DNA from: Bacteroidales bacterium | GTDB taxonomy: Bacteria; Bacteroidota; Bacteroidia; Bacteroidales; 4484-276 | Length of the DNA: 32,774 nt | Reading direction: 5' to 3' | NCBI GenBank assembly: GCA_012523265.1 | Contig: JAAYIU010000476.1 | Coordinates: forward strand, 1 to 32,774 | In this document: one piece after another, positions 24,121 through 32,187 of the stretch | Layout of the letters: the number at the start of each line of letters is the position of its first letter | Position numbering within the stretch: position 1 is the first letter of the stretch | Notes under the pieces: model-generated | Seen by the model: the letters and a program-made list of their open reading frames with translations, nothing else | Told to the model about the DNA's origin: nothing | Database searches by the model: none | Program-made: the position numbers and the translations under genes

Positions 24121-24639
24121 CTACGGGTTGCGCACTACGATGAGTGGCGTAATAACGGTGTCGCTGTGGTGGCCAGCGCGGTCGACCATGTGCACCCTGA
24201 ATTGTATTGTATCGAAGGCTGCTGTGGAGCGCGGATCGTAAAGTGGCTTGATGGTATCTTCTATCTCGCCTTTGATCCATCCGCTGTAATCGTCGGGGGT
24301 GAGCGGGCCAAAACGGTTGTTGAAATTTATCGTGTCGAACTTCCCGCTGATGTTGTTGTAAACAGTTCCGGGCACCAGCGCGCCATCTTTCATTACATAA
24401 TAAGCCACAAAGAAATTGTAAGCGGTAGTGTCGAATTGTGAAATGCCCAGGTCGCCATCGCCGTCGGTATAGGTGATGCGCAGGATGCCCAGCGTGTCAA
24501 AACCTAAAGGATGCACCAGCTTGGTAAAACCGGCAAATTCGATGTGCGGGATGATGGGGTAAGTTTCCTTTTTCATACACGAACCCATCAGCAAACCCAT
24601 TGCGATAAGCAACAATACTATTTTTGAAGGCGTTTTCAA
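24121..24639 (-). CDS. Small Bacteroidota lipoprotein, unknown function
   Basis: A 172-residue lipoprotein with signal helix 5-18 and lipobox LMGSC, lipid on Cys21. The mature part contains LRITYTDGDGDLGI (about 52-65), a segment I associate with a common Bacteroidales lipoprotein family of unknown role, and PRSTAAFDTIQFRV near the end, suggesting a small beta-sandwich. No enzymatic motif is visible. It is divergent from the LuxE-like gene (77 bp between starts) and upstream of mrdA on the same strand, but mrdA has its own -7 box 104 bp downstream of its stop. Surface or periplasmic location is inferred only from the signal. Confidence 0.8.
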   Translation of the reverse strand: MKTPSKIVLLLIAMGLLMGSCMKKETYPIIPHIEFAGFTKLVHPLGFDTLGILRITYTDGDGDLGISQFDTTAYNFFVAYYVMKDGALVPGTVYNNISGKFDTINFNNRFGPLTPDDYSGWIKGEIEDTIKPLYDPRSTAAFDTIQFRVHMVDRAGHHSDTVITPLIVVRNP

Positions 24640-24716
24640 TTTGTGTTGTTAATCGGATGTCAATAATAATGTTATTAAAATAATTTTTCGTTTTAAAATG
24701 CAAATCCTCAATCCTC

Positions 24717-25703
24717 ATGAAAAACCCCTATCCGGATCAAATTTTCGAGATCGAAGATGATGATAGTTTCAACGAGCTGGCGTTAAAAATATTTCGCTAT
24801 CAATACGATGGCAACAAGATTTACCGCTCCTTTGCGGATCATCTTAAAGTGAACGTCAGCCGCATAAATCGTCCGGAGCAGATTCCATTTTTACCAATTG
24901 AATTTTTTAAGTCGCAGCGCGTTCTTAGCGGCAGCTACACGCCTGCCGGATATTTCGAAAGCAGCGGAACAACGCAGGCTGCAACGAGCCGGCACTATTT
25001 TCCTGATCTGGCGATGTACGAAAAATCTTTCCTGCGCGGTTTTGATCGGCTTTTTGGATCTTCTGAAAAATATAACATTCTGGCGCTTTTGCCTTCCTAT
25101 CTCCAGCAAAAGCATTCGTCGCTGGTTTACATGGTCAGCAAACTTATCGTGCAATCAGGGAAAAAGGAAAGCGGATTTTATCTGGATAATTACGCAGCGC
25201 TGGCCGAAAAGCTCGACGCGTTGCACCACTCAGGAGAGACGGTGATACTGATGGGTGTAACTTATGCGTTGCTCGATTTGATCGAAAATTACGACCTAAA
25301 GCACACCCGGCTCGTCGTGGTGGAAACCGGCGGCATGAAAGGTCGCCGCCCCGAAATGATACGCGAAGAGCTGCACCGCCGGCTTACTGCAGGTTTTGGT
25401 GTTAAAAAAATCCACTCCGAATATGGCATGACCGAACTATTTTCGCAGGCCTGGTCGGTGGGTGATGGAATTTTTAATGCGCCACCGTGGATGAAAATAA
25501 TGATTCGCGAAGTGAACGACCCGCTGTCGATGGCTGCAAAAGGAAAAACCGGCGGCATCAATGTCATCGATCTGGCCAATCAGCATTCGTGCTGTTTTGT
25601 TGCTACACACGATCTGGGGAAAGTGTATCCCGATGGCTCCTTCGAAGTGCTTGGCCGCTTCGACCACGCCGATGTAAGAGGCTGCAATCTATTGGTCGAA
25701 TGA
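24717..25703 (+). CDS. LuxE/PaaK-family acyl-adenylating protein
   Basis: A 328-residue protein of the LuxE acyl-protein synthetase group, which belongs to the ANL adenylate-forming superfamily. Visible features are LPIEFFKSQRVLSG (59-72), the nucleotide-binding ESSGTTQAATSRH (81-93), a Gly-rich ETGGMKGRR segment (about 200), and SEYGMTELFSQA, matching the adenylation Y-G-x-T-E motif. LuxE activates fatty acids and transfers them as thioesters, but there are no luxC, luxD or luxAB genes here, so bioluminescence is not implied. Possible roles are acyl activation for lipid or secondary metabolism. It is transcribed away from the small lipoprotein and followed by the pseudouridine synthase 72 bp downstream. 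Confidence 0.88.
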   Translation: MKNPYPDQIFEIEDDDSFNELALKIFRYQYDGNKIYRSFADHLKVNVSRINRPEQIPFLPIEFFKSQRVLSGSYTPAGYFESSGTTQAATSRHYFPDLAMYEKSFLRGFDRLFGSSEKYNILALLPSYLQQKHSSLVYMVSKLIVQSGKKESGFYLDNYAALAEKLDALHHSGETVILMGVTYALLDLIENYDLKHTRLVVVETGGMKGRRPEMIREELHRRLTAGFGVKKIHSEYGMTELFSQAWSVGDGIFNAPPWMKIMIREVNDPLSMAAKGKTGGINVIDLANQHSCCFVATHDLGKVYPDGSFEVLGRFDHADVRGCNLLVE

Positions 25704-25737
25704 TTCTTATACTAAAAGCAGAGTTGATTAGTTTTGT

Positions 25738-25745
25738 TAATTTTG
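25738..25745 (+). promoter_or_regulatory. Bacteroidota -7 box of the pseudouridine synthase
   Basis: TAATTTTG fully matches TAnnTTTG and ends 30 bp before the ATG at 25776, in the context TAATTTTGCC. A TTG at 25724-25726 is too close to serve as the -33 element. Confidence 0.55.
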
Positions 25746-25775
25746 CCGATCAAAAAAAAACGCGCTTAAATTATT

Positions 25776-26768
25776 ATGGCAGACAAAGATAAGCCCCGAA
25801 TAAGGGGCGAAAGAAAAAAACCGGGTGACTTCTCAAAATTTATAAAAAAGGAAACCACTCCCGCCAAGCCAGCAAAGCCAGGGCGACCTTCCAAATTCGC
25901 TAAGCCAGGACGTCCATCGAAATCGTCAAAAACATCCCGTCTTATCAGCGAGCGCTTTCGCGATGAAGAACAAGGAAAAAAATCTGCCCGTGGCAAAGCT
26001 CCCGCCGAGAGAGGACGCCGCCGCACACGGAAAGTAAGCGAATATGTTAAAGATGGCGGCGTCATCCGCCTTAATAAATATATTGCCAACGCCGGCATTT
26101 GCTCGCGCCGCGAGGCCGACAACCTCATTGTGAGTGGCGCCGTGCAGGTAAACGGCGTGGTGGTGAGCGAACTTGGCTCGAAAGTAAAACCTACCGACAA
26201 GGTGCAAATTGGCGGCGAAACACTCGCCTCCGAAAAGCATCGCTATGTGCTGCTCAACAAACCCAAAGGCTACATCACCACTACCGACGATCCCGCCGAC
26301 CGCCGCACCGTGATGATGCTGGTAGAAAATGCATGTAAGGAACGCATCTATCCCGTCGGGCGGCTCGACCGCAATACGTTGGGACTGCTCCTTTTTACCA
26401 ACGACGGCGATCTGGCCAAAAAACTTACCCATCCTTCGAGCCAGGTGCGCAAGATTTACCACGTGCAAACCGACCAACACGTGCGCCCCTCCGATCTGGA
26501 ATCCATCGCCGCCGGCATCCAGCTCGACGACGGCCTCATTAAACCCGACGCCGTAGCGTATGTAGGCGACGGCAAAGACAAAAGGGAAATTGGCCTCGAG
26601 CTGCATTCCGGCAAAAACCGCATCGTGCGCCGCCTCTTCGAATCGCTGGGATATAATGTAACCAAGCTCGACCGGGTGTTTTTTGCCGGCCTCACCAAGA
26701 AAGACCTGCCCCGCGGCCGCTGGCGTCATCTCACCCCCGAGGAAGTTAATTTCCTGCGCATGGTGTGA
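25776..26768 (+). CDS. RsuA/RluB-family rRNA pseudouridine synthase
   Basis: A 330-residue enzyme that isomerises one uridine in rRNA. The S4 RNA-binding domain is at about 96-150 (IRLNKYIANAGICSRREADN). The synthase domain contains the catalytic Asp198 in PVGRLDRNTLGLLLFTNDG and the C-terminal EIGLHSGKNRIVRRL-like region (about 270-290), so RluB (23S) is likelier than RsuA, but RluE/F cannot be excluded. The first ~90 residues are a Lys/Arg/Pro/Ser-rich tail with two copies of KPGRPSK (34-40 and 43-49), an AT-hook-like motif. A terminator lies 35 bp past the stop. Bases at 25926-26867 on the minus strand are a long shadow ORF. Confidence 0.93.
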   Translation: MADKDKPRIRGERKKPGDFSKFIKKETTPAKPAKPGRPSKFAKPGRPSKSSKTSRLISERFRDEEQGKKSARGKAPAERGRRRTRKVSEYVKDGGVIRLNKYIANAGICSRREADNLIVSGAVQVNGVVVSELGSKVKPTDKVQIGGETLASEKHRYVLLNKPKGYITTTDDPADRRTVMMLVENACKERIYPVGRLDRNTLGLLLFTNDGDLAKKLTHPSSQVRKIYHVQTDQHVRPSDLESIAAGIQLDDGLIKPDAVAYVGDGKDKREIGLELHSGKNRIVRRLFESLGYNVTKLDRVFFAGLTKKDLPRGRWRHLTPEEVNFLRMV

Positions 26769-26802
26769 TGCTTTCGCAGTCATTTTATAAAATAAAAATA
26801 AA

Positions 26803-26828
26803 AAAACCCCGCCACACGACGGGGTTTT
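26803..26828 (+). terminator. Intrinsic terminator of the pseudouridine synthase
   Basis: Stem CCCCG (26807-26811) pairs with CGGGG (26820-26824) around an 8-nt loop, extended by AAAA/TTTT on the sides. It is symmetrical enough to work on both strands. Confidence 0.8.
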
Positions 26829-26854
26829 CTGTTTTATAATTTCGGCACTTTTGG

Positions 26855-26990
26855 TGACAAATTCCAAAATTCAAAGAAACAACCACCAATTGTCGGTGGA
26901 AACAATCACAAACAAATTTCAGTTATAAAAATTCAATAATCACCAATTGGTGAAGAAAGTTGAAAATTGTTTTTTGGAATTTATTTGTCA
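26855..26990. repeat. AT-rich inverted-repeat element with CACCAATTG hairpins
   Basis: TGACAAATTCCAAAA (26855-26869) is inverted at 26972-26990, which reads TTTTGGAATTTATTTGTCA with a 4-base insertion. Between them are a CCACC/GGTGG hairpin (26883-26899) and the perfect 12-bp palindrome CACCAATTGGTG (26941-26952). AATTGGTG recurs at 27005-27012. The right arm contains the 16-mer motif ATTTATTTGTCATTTG (26979-26994) seen elsewhere in the window. No ORF is present; this is the gap between the terminator and the 3' end of the T9SS operon. Confidence 0.6.
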
Positions 26991-27021
26991 TTTGGAATTT
27001 GCTTAATTGGTGTTTTAAGAA

Positions 27022-30018
27022 CTACGGCATCATCAGTATTTTCCGGATGGCGGTGCTTTCGCCGGTGCGGATGCGCATGAAACAAACGCCTGCGGCAACG
27101 TTTTGTGGCTGCCAGGTGATTTGCTGCTTGCCAGCCTCCAGGATTCCGTCAAAAACCACATCCAGAAGAGTTCCGTCAGGAGCAAGTACTTCGATGTTGC
27201 AACGGGTGGCAGCAGCCGTAGCAAAAGCAATGGTAACCTGTCCGGACGAAGGGTTGGGATAAACCAGCGTTTGCATCTCCGGCTCCGGCTGGCTGATACC
27301 GACGGTGACGTCAAAAATCAATGGCTCCGACTCCACCGATTCGTTTTGCGTATAATCTACAGTAGTTACCGTGAAGGTTGCGTAGTCGTTGTTATCGGTA
27401 ACATATACCAACTGCGAGCCAATGGTTTCGGCTACCAGCTCGGAGTTGCCGTCGCGATGGAGATAGACATTAAAATGGTCGAAGTCGTTCATGTCAGGAT
27501 AATCCCAGGAGAGCAGCACGGTAATCGGGGCCTCAGCGCGATCCCACCAGATAAAACCATTTTGTGGTGGCTCCGGCATCAAATCTTCCGCATCGAAAGT
27601 GAGGGTACCATAACCGGCAGGGTCGAAAATTTGCATGTTTTGGGCAGGCCAGTATCCATCGAAGTTGGAGGGATCGTCGAGCACAAATAAAAAAAGTCCG
27701 CTTTGGTTGTCTTCGTTGGGCGAGATCTTCCAGTCGGCGTCATCGCCTATCGGAATCATAAATTCATACACCACCACACCCGTAGCATCCGATACTTCAA
27801 TCTGTGGATTTTCGAGCAACACCACATCTCCCACACCGCCCGTGTTGTAGATAGGGCGATAGCGAATCTCGTTTCCGGCAGCGTAATAAACAGCCCAGTA
27901 GTTTCCCTCGGAGTTGTCGCCGGGAGCAGGATAAACCCTGTCCATATTATCGTCGATGTACAAAGCCACCTCATCATGATCTTCAAGCACAGTATCGTTG
28001 GTGTTGATACAGGCCACGTAAAGCTCGGTCATGGCTTCGTTCATTTTGTAATACATCGTCACGCTTCCCACCAGATTGGGCATGTTGTCGTTCGTGCCCA
28101 GAAAATCGGAAGCATCCATTATAAAAGCGTCGTCCCATTCGCCTTCCGAAATCGTCCCGTCAATCACCGGAACGGAACCGCCATAAACAGAGATATTATC
28201 AATTACAAATCCGCTTGCAGTGTAGCCTGCAGCCACCTCAGAATAAGGCGACTGCACATCACCCGGAAATATGGCCGTAACGGCGTAATAATAGGTGGTG
28301 AGCGGAAGCACGTCAGTGTCGGAAAACTCCAGCGCGATGTTAGCAACAGTACCAATCGGCTCTTCAGGAAACTGCGCCTGCTCTATGGTTTTACGATAAA
28401 TCTTAAAACCTTCTACAGCTATAGGATCGCCGTAATCCCACCAAAGATCAACAGAAAGTGCGGCACCCTGGGTGGCCATCAAATCATAGGGAGCCTCACC
28501 GGTGACTTCGAGCGTAAAATCCAGATGGGTCTGACCGCTTTCGGTAATCACCACATTATCGACCGTTACCGGATAAAATCCAACTTTGGAAGCCTGCACA
28601 GTGTAAGTGCCGGCAGGAATAAATCTTACGAGATAATCACCGTTTTCGCTGTAAGCATAATAGTTGTCGATTCCCTGGATTTCAATTTTAGCAAAATCCT
28701 CATTAATGGAGCCGGCAAGAGCGCCGCCCCCGGGATTGGTGTTGACGTTGTAAATCAAACCGCCGCTGCCCATTGCACGGGCATGTACAGCTTTGCCCGT
28801 CACGCTGCACATCATACCATCGCCCGAAAGATCTATGGCGTTGAAGGAGCCGGGTGTGGTGAGCGTAAAAATGGGTTCGTTGGATTCTCTGCGGAAGAAA
28901 TATGCGTCGGGTTTGGAATGGTCGAGCGGACCGTAACCCGCTGCTGCTAATATAGAGCCGTCGTCGGAGAGGCTTACTGCCGCGATCTCATCGCCGCAGT
29001 TGCCAAAAACCCAACGAGGCACCGACGAATAGGTGTCGAAAAGGTAAATCTCGCCATCGTAGCCACCCGACAAAAATACCAGTGTGCCAATGGCCGCCGT
29101 TTTGCCGTCAGCCGAAACGGCCATACCTACCACCCATGCCGAGCTGCCGCCGCCGCCCACTTTAAAATACCATTCCTCCTGGTAAGTTCCCAGGCTTTCG
29201 TGGTATTTGTATAAATAAGCATAGCCGCTGTAGTCGCCGTTGAGCAGGATGTTGCCATCATAACTAAACGAAGGCGGATTTTGGTTTTTATAACCAGCAT
29301 CAAAAATCACTTCGCCGGTTTCGGTATCGATTACCCACAACTTATTGGCGCCGGAATACTGACATACTGCCATTCTGGAACGGTCGCCGGAAGCAGCGGC
29401 AGTGGTAGCCGTGCTAATAAAACCTGTTTGCCACAATGGAGCTGTGTTGCCCACCTCATAGGCCGAAGCCATACATTTGGCATCACTTTCGTTTTCCAAA
29501 ACGTACACTGTGCTCCCGTCTTCGCTCAGAAAGGTAGCCACCAATTGTCCTGGTAATGTCAGCTCCCACACCAAGGCCTGGGTGGCGGTGTTGTAGATGT
29601 GCACGGAGTTGTTGAAGGCAACATTGATAAACATGCCATCGGAGGTCATGTCGATGGGATATTCCCATTCGGTGGGAACCGCCATTTCCCACAGGGGTAC
29701 ATTACTGTCATCCCACAACGACACGCGTTCGTTGTTGAGCCACCACGAGTTGAAGGTGAGTCCCTGCTCATCATCTACCACGATGCGCGAGCCGATACCT
29801 GCCGGATCAGTAAACTGCCAGTTGATTCCCGGCGCCATGGCGGCATCATCCATCAGCTTTCCGTCGGGCAACACGGGAGGAACTGTGGTAGTGGTGGTTT
29901 CGATACTTCGACCCGTTTGCGGATCAGTGATTGTTTTTTGAAGCCAATGATTTTGCGCCACAGCAAAGGGCACAAAACCCATCAGCAGAACCGTGAAAAT
30001 CCAGAACTTCCTGTTCAT
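27022..30018 (-). CDS. Secreted 998-aa beta-propeller protein with T9SS sorting domain
   Basis: A multidomain secreted protein. The signal peptide (1-21) ends VAQNHW, giving an N-terminal Gln after cleavage. Residues about 60-420 form repeated WD40/PQQ-like blades (pattern LSDDGSILAAAG, VSADGKTAAIG). Then come a carboxypeptidase-regulatory-like domain (about 430-505), a fibronectin type III domain (509-605), a CBM9-like region (about 610-810, PVIDGTISEGEWDDAF) and a second FN3 (815-905). A type A T9SS sorting domain follows (916-998, YPNPSSGQVTIAF, ending KILMMP). It should cross the outer membrane by T9SS and be attached to or released from the surface. Ligand unknown; the CBM9-like part hints at glycan or sugar binding. 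It starts 6 bp after the upstream gene's stop. Confidence 0.93.
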   Translation of the reverse strand: MNRKFWIFTVLLMGFVPFAVAQNHWLQKTITDPQTGRSIETTTTTVPPVLPDGKLMDDAAMAPGINWQFTDPAGIGSRIVVDDEQGLTFNSWWLNNERVSLWDDSNVPLWEMAVPTEWEYPIDMTSDGMFINVAFNNSVHIYNTATQALVWELTLPGQLVATFLSEDGSTVYVLENESDAKCMASAYEVGNTAPLWQTGFISTATTAAASGDRSRMAVCQYSGANKLWVIDTETGEVIFDAGYKNQNPPSFSYDGNILLNGDYSGYAYLYKYHESLGTYQEEWYFKVGGGGSSAWVVGMAVSADGKTAAIGTLVFLSGGYDGEIYLFDTYSSVPRWVFGNCGDEIAAVSLSDDGSILAAAGYGPLDHSKPDAYFFRRESNEPIFTLTTPGSFNAIDLSGDGMMCSVTGKAVHARAMGSGGLIYNVNTNPGGGALAGSINEDFAKIEIQGIDNYYAYSENGDYLVRFIPAGTYTVQASKVGFYPVTVDNVVITESGQTHLDFTLEVTGEAPYDLMATQGAALSVDLWWDYGDPIAVEGFKIYRKTIEQAQFPEEPIGTVANIALEFSDTDVLPLTTYYYAVTAIFPGDVQSPYSEVAAGYTASGFVIDNISVYGGSVPVIDGTISEGEWDDAFIMDASDFLGTNDNMPNLVGSVTMYYKMNEAMTELYVACINTNDTVLEDHDEVALYIDDNMDRVYPAPGDNSEGNYWAVYYAAGNEIRYRPIYNTGGVGDVVLLENPQIEVSDATGVVVYEFMIPIGDDADWKISPNEDNQSGLFLFVLDDPSNFDGYWPAQNMQIFDPAGYGTLTFDAEDLMPEPPQNGFIWWDRAEAPITVLLSWDYPDMNDFDHFNVYLHRDGNSELVAETIGSQLVYVTDNNDYATFTVTTVDYTQNESVESEPLIFDVTVGISQPEPEMQTLVYPNPSSGQVTIAFATAAATRCNIEVLAPDGTLLDVVFDGILEAGKQQITWQPQNVAAGVCFMRIRTGESTAIRKILMMP

Positions 30019-30024
30019 TTTTAG

Positions 30025-31974
30025 TTAGTTTTTAATTAATAAACCGCGATTTGTTTGTAGTTGTGTTTGTATGGTATAAAAATAAAGTCCCGAACTAAAA
30101 GTTTGTGTGTCGATCACAAGCGCACCTGGTGTATCAACAATTGTGGTTGCGTAAACCTTGCGACCAAAAGCATCGCTTATGGCCACAAAACAACTTCCTA
30201 CTATATCATCAGGCACCTGCAAAGTTAGCATATTACCAAATGGATTGGGAAACCATTCTGTTTTTGTTTGCACATCCGATCTCAGGCCTGTAATTTCGGT
30301 AATCGGTTGCAGATAAAAATCGTAGTTGGTATTCATCCCTTCCTGCACCGATATATTCTCAACAGTCATCGGGAGATAACCTTCCGCCTCACAGCTAAGA
30401 TTGTAAATGGCTTCCGTTAGCATCATGCTGTAATGTGCGCCAAAGGGAGTAGCAATGGTGATGGTTTCATCGTCGGCGTTCAGCGCTGTGATGGTAGCTT
30501 CGGAGATGGATAAATTGTTGGTGGCATCGCGCACAAAGCCCTGAATTTTTCCCGTCGCGCCCACGATGCCCAGCGTACCGTCGGGATGAATGTTTTGGGC
30601 ATAAATGTCGGTATTTCCGCCGCGGCTTTCTTCCCACACAGCCACCCATTGGTTGTTGTGCATCGTCGAAAGCACTGCGTGCGTTTTGCCACTTTGCACC
30701 GAGCACATATCTATAAACTGATCGTTCCACACATAGGCGCCATCGCTGTCGAGCATCACCGCCTGTACCTTTTCGTCGACCGAATTTCCAAAGACGGCAG
30801 CACCGTAAACGCATAGCGCTTTGTCCTGATAGCCGGAAGCCATGGGCAGCGAGTAGTCGTTGTTAGAAAGTGGCAGCAATATTTTACCATCATCGCTCCA
30901 CTTGCGGTTGCCCTGCGTGTCGAACTTCTGGGCATACAGCCCGCGCTGGTTTTGGTTGAGATCCTGCTCGCTGAAATAAACTACGATTTCCTGTGTTAGC
31001 GGCAGAAAAGCCGGCGAGGGATACATGTGCAGCCGGGCCATCGAAGTAGAAACAAAAGTATTCACAGGCATGGTAAGGGTGCCGTTAGCCGTCATGTGCT
31101 GCACCCAGCAGTTGAAGTGCGTCCCTACGTCGTTGCCGTATTTGGTAAAAACAATGCCGCCGGCATCATCCGGGCAAAAATCAAGCGTGATTACCGCTCC
31201 GGATCCTACCGGAGGGAAAACCTCCAAATCGGCAGGCCACATAAAAGTGCCGTCGGTGTCGAGCTTTTGTGCGTAGAGGCCGCGGTTGGCTGCCCAGAAA
31301 GGGCCTGTTTCTTTGTGCCAGATCAGTAATGCGTGGTCGCCGTCGGCGGGATGCAAAAACGGAAAGGTATAGGAAGTTTCGGTCGATGAAAGCATGATGC
31401 CAGCGTCGCCCCAGAGCAAATCGCCCGCCGGGGATACTTTTTGCATCATCACCACATTGACGTCGCCCTGGCTTGGCCAGGCAAATACCAAATTACCAGC
31501 CTGGGTGGCGCACACCTGTGGGTTTACGTCGAAAGCATCGCTGTTGGAAAGCATCAGCCCATCGTCGCCCCACATCATTTCGCCGGCAGGCGACACACGG
31601 TAAGCCACCACGTTGTTATCGGTATTGCGGATGTCCTGAAACACTACCACAGCATAGCCCGTCTGATCGGCAGTAAGCGAATAGTCGGTGAGCCACGACA
31701 TTTGGGGGTGGTCGCTTACCAACAGTCCGCCCGGCGCCCACTGTTGATTGCCGTTGGCATCGAGTAGCTGCAAGCGCACGTTATAATTTCCATCTTCCGA
31801 CGAAAACCACGACACGTACATACTGCCGTCGGGACACACAGCCGCCTTGGGCAGCACCTGCTCGCCGGCAGCAGTGCTCAAACGAAGGTTTTCGGCAGGA
31901 TTGGATGAATACTGCGCCCAAAGAAGCGGGGCGGCAAAAACGAAAAGAAGAAAAATGGATAAAGACTTTTTCAT
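30025..31974 (-). CDS. Secreted 649-aa propeller-like protein with T9SS sorting domain
   Basis: First gene of a two-gene operon with the 998-residue protein (6-bp gap). The signal peptide (1-20) ends LLWAQYSS, leaving Gln at the mature N-terminus. Residues about 30-470 contain repeats of the form 'WGDDGLMLSN' and 'LLWGDAGIMLSS' with recurring aromatic-Asp-Gly segments, typical of beta-propeller-like blades. A carboxypeptidase-regulatory-like domain follows (about 475-560, GFVRDATNN and MTVENISVQEGM). The T9SS type A sorting domain is at 573-649 (WFPNPFGNMLTLQV, ending LLIKN). No catalytic motif is visible, so it is probably a structural or binding surface protein. Its promoter should lie in the 213-bp gap shared with the next, divergent gene. 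Confidence 0.9.
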   Translation of the reverse strand: MKKSLSIFLLFVFAAPLLWAQYSSNPAENLRLSTAAGEQVLPKAAVCPDGSMYVSWFSSEDGNYNVRLQLLDANGNQQWAPGGLLVSDHPQMSWLTDYSLTADQTGYAVVVFQDIRNTDNNVVAYRVSPAGEMMWGDDGLMLSNSDAFDVNPQVCATQAGNLVFAWPSQGDVNVVMMQKVSPAGDLLWGDAGIMLSSTETSYTFPFLHPADGDHALLIWHKETGPFWAANRGLYAQKLDTDGTFMWPADLEVFPPVGSGAVITLDFCPDDAGGIVFTKYGNDVGTHFNCWVQHMTANGTLTMPVNTFVSTSMARLHMYPSPAFLPLTQEIVVYFSEQDLNQNQRGLYAQKFDTQGNRKWSDDGKILLPLSNNDYSLPMASGYQDKALCVYGAAVFGNSVDEKVQAVMLDSDGAYVWNDQFIDMCSVQSGKTHAVLSTMHNNQWVAVWEESRGGNTDIYAQNIHPDGTLGIVGATGKIQGFVRDATNNLSISEATITALNADDETITIATPFGAHYSMMLTEAIYNLSCEAEGYLPMTVENISVQEGMNTNYDFYLQPITEITGLRSDVQTKTEWFPNPFGNMLTLQVPDDIVGSCFVAISDAFGRKVYATTIVDTPGALVIDTQTFSSGLYFYTIQTQLQTNRGLLIKN

Positions 31975-32187
31975 AAAATGTAAGTTTTAATGAATGATTA
32001 AAAAAATGAGGCGTGAAATTACAAACAATTTCTAACATGACAACTCGTTGTAATTCTTTCAATACGAAGAACAACACCTAAAATAGTTTGTGATGTATTG
32101 AGCAAGAGGGGTTAAGTGTTTTCCGGGTATTCTGTGGATGAATAAATTGATCTTCTTTTCAAATATTCAAACCTAAATTATGAAATT

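Noticed and set aside
24717-25703. Bioluminescence or lux operon
   Set aside because: Only a LuxE-like adenylating protein is present; no luxAB, luxCD or luxG homologue is nearby.
25926-26867. 313-codon minus-strand ORF opposite the pseudouridine synthase
   Set aside because: The plus-strand frame contains the S4 domain and GRLDRN catalytic motif; the reverse frame also runs through the terminator.
27703-28950. 415-codon plus-strand ORF antisense to the 998-aa secreted protein
   Set aside because: It is His- and Val-rich with no domain; the minus strand has signal peptide, FN3 and a T9SS domain in frame, so this is a shadow.
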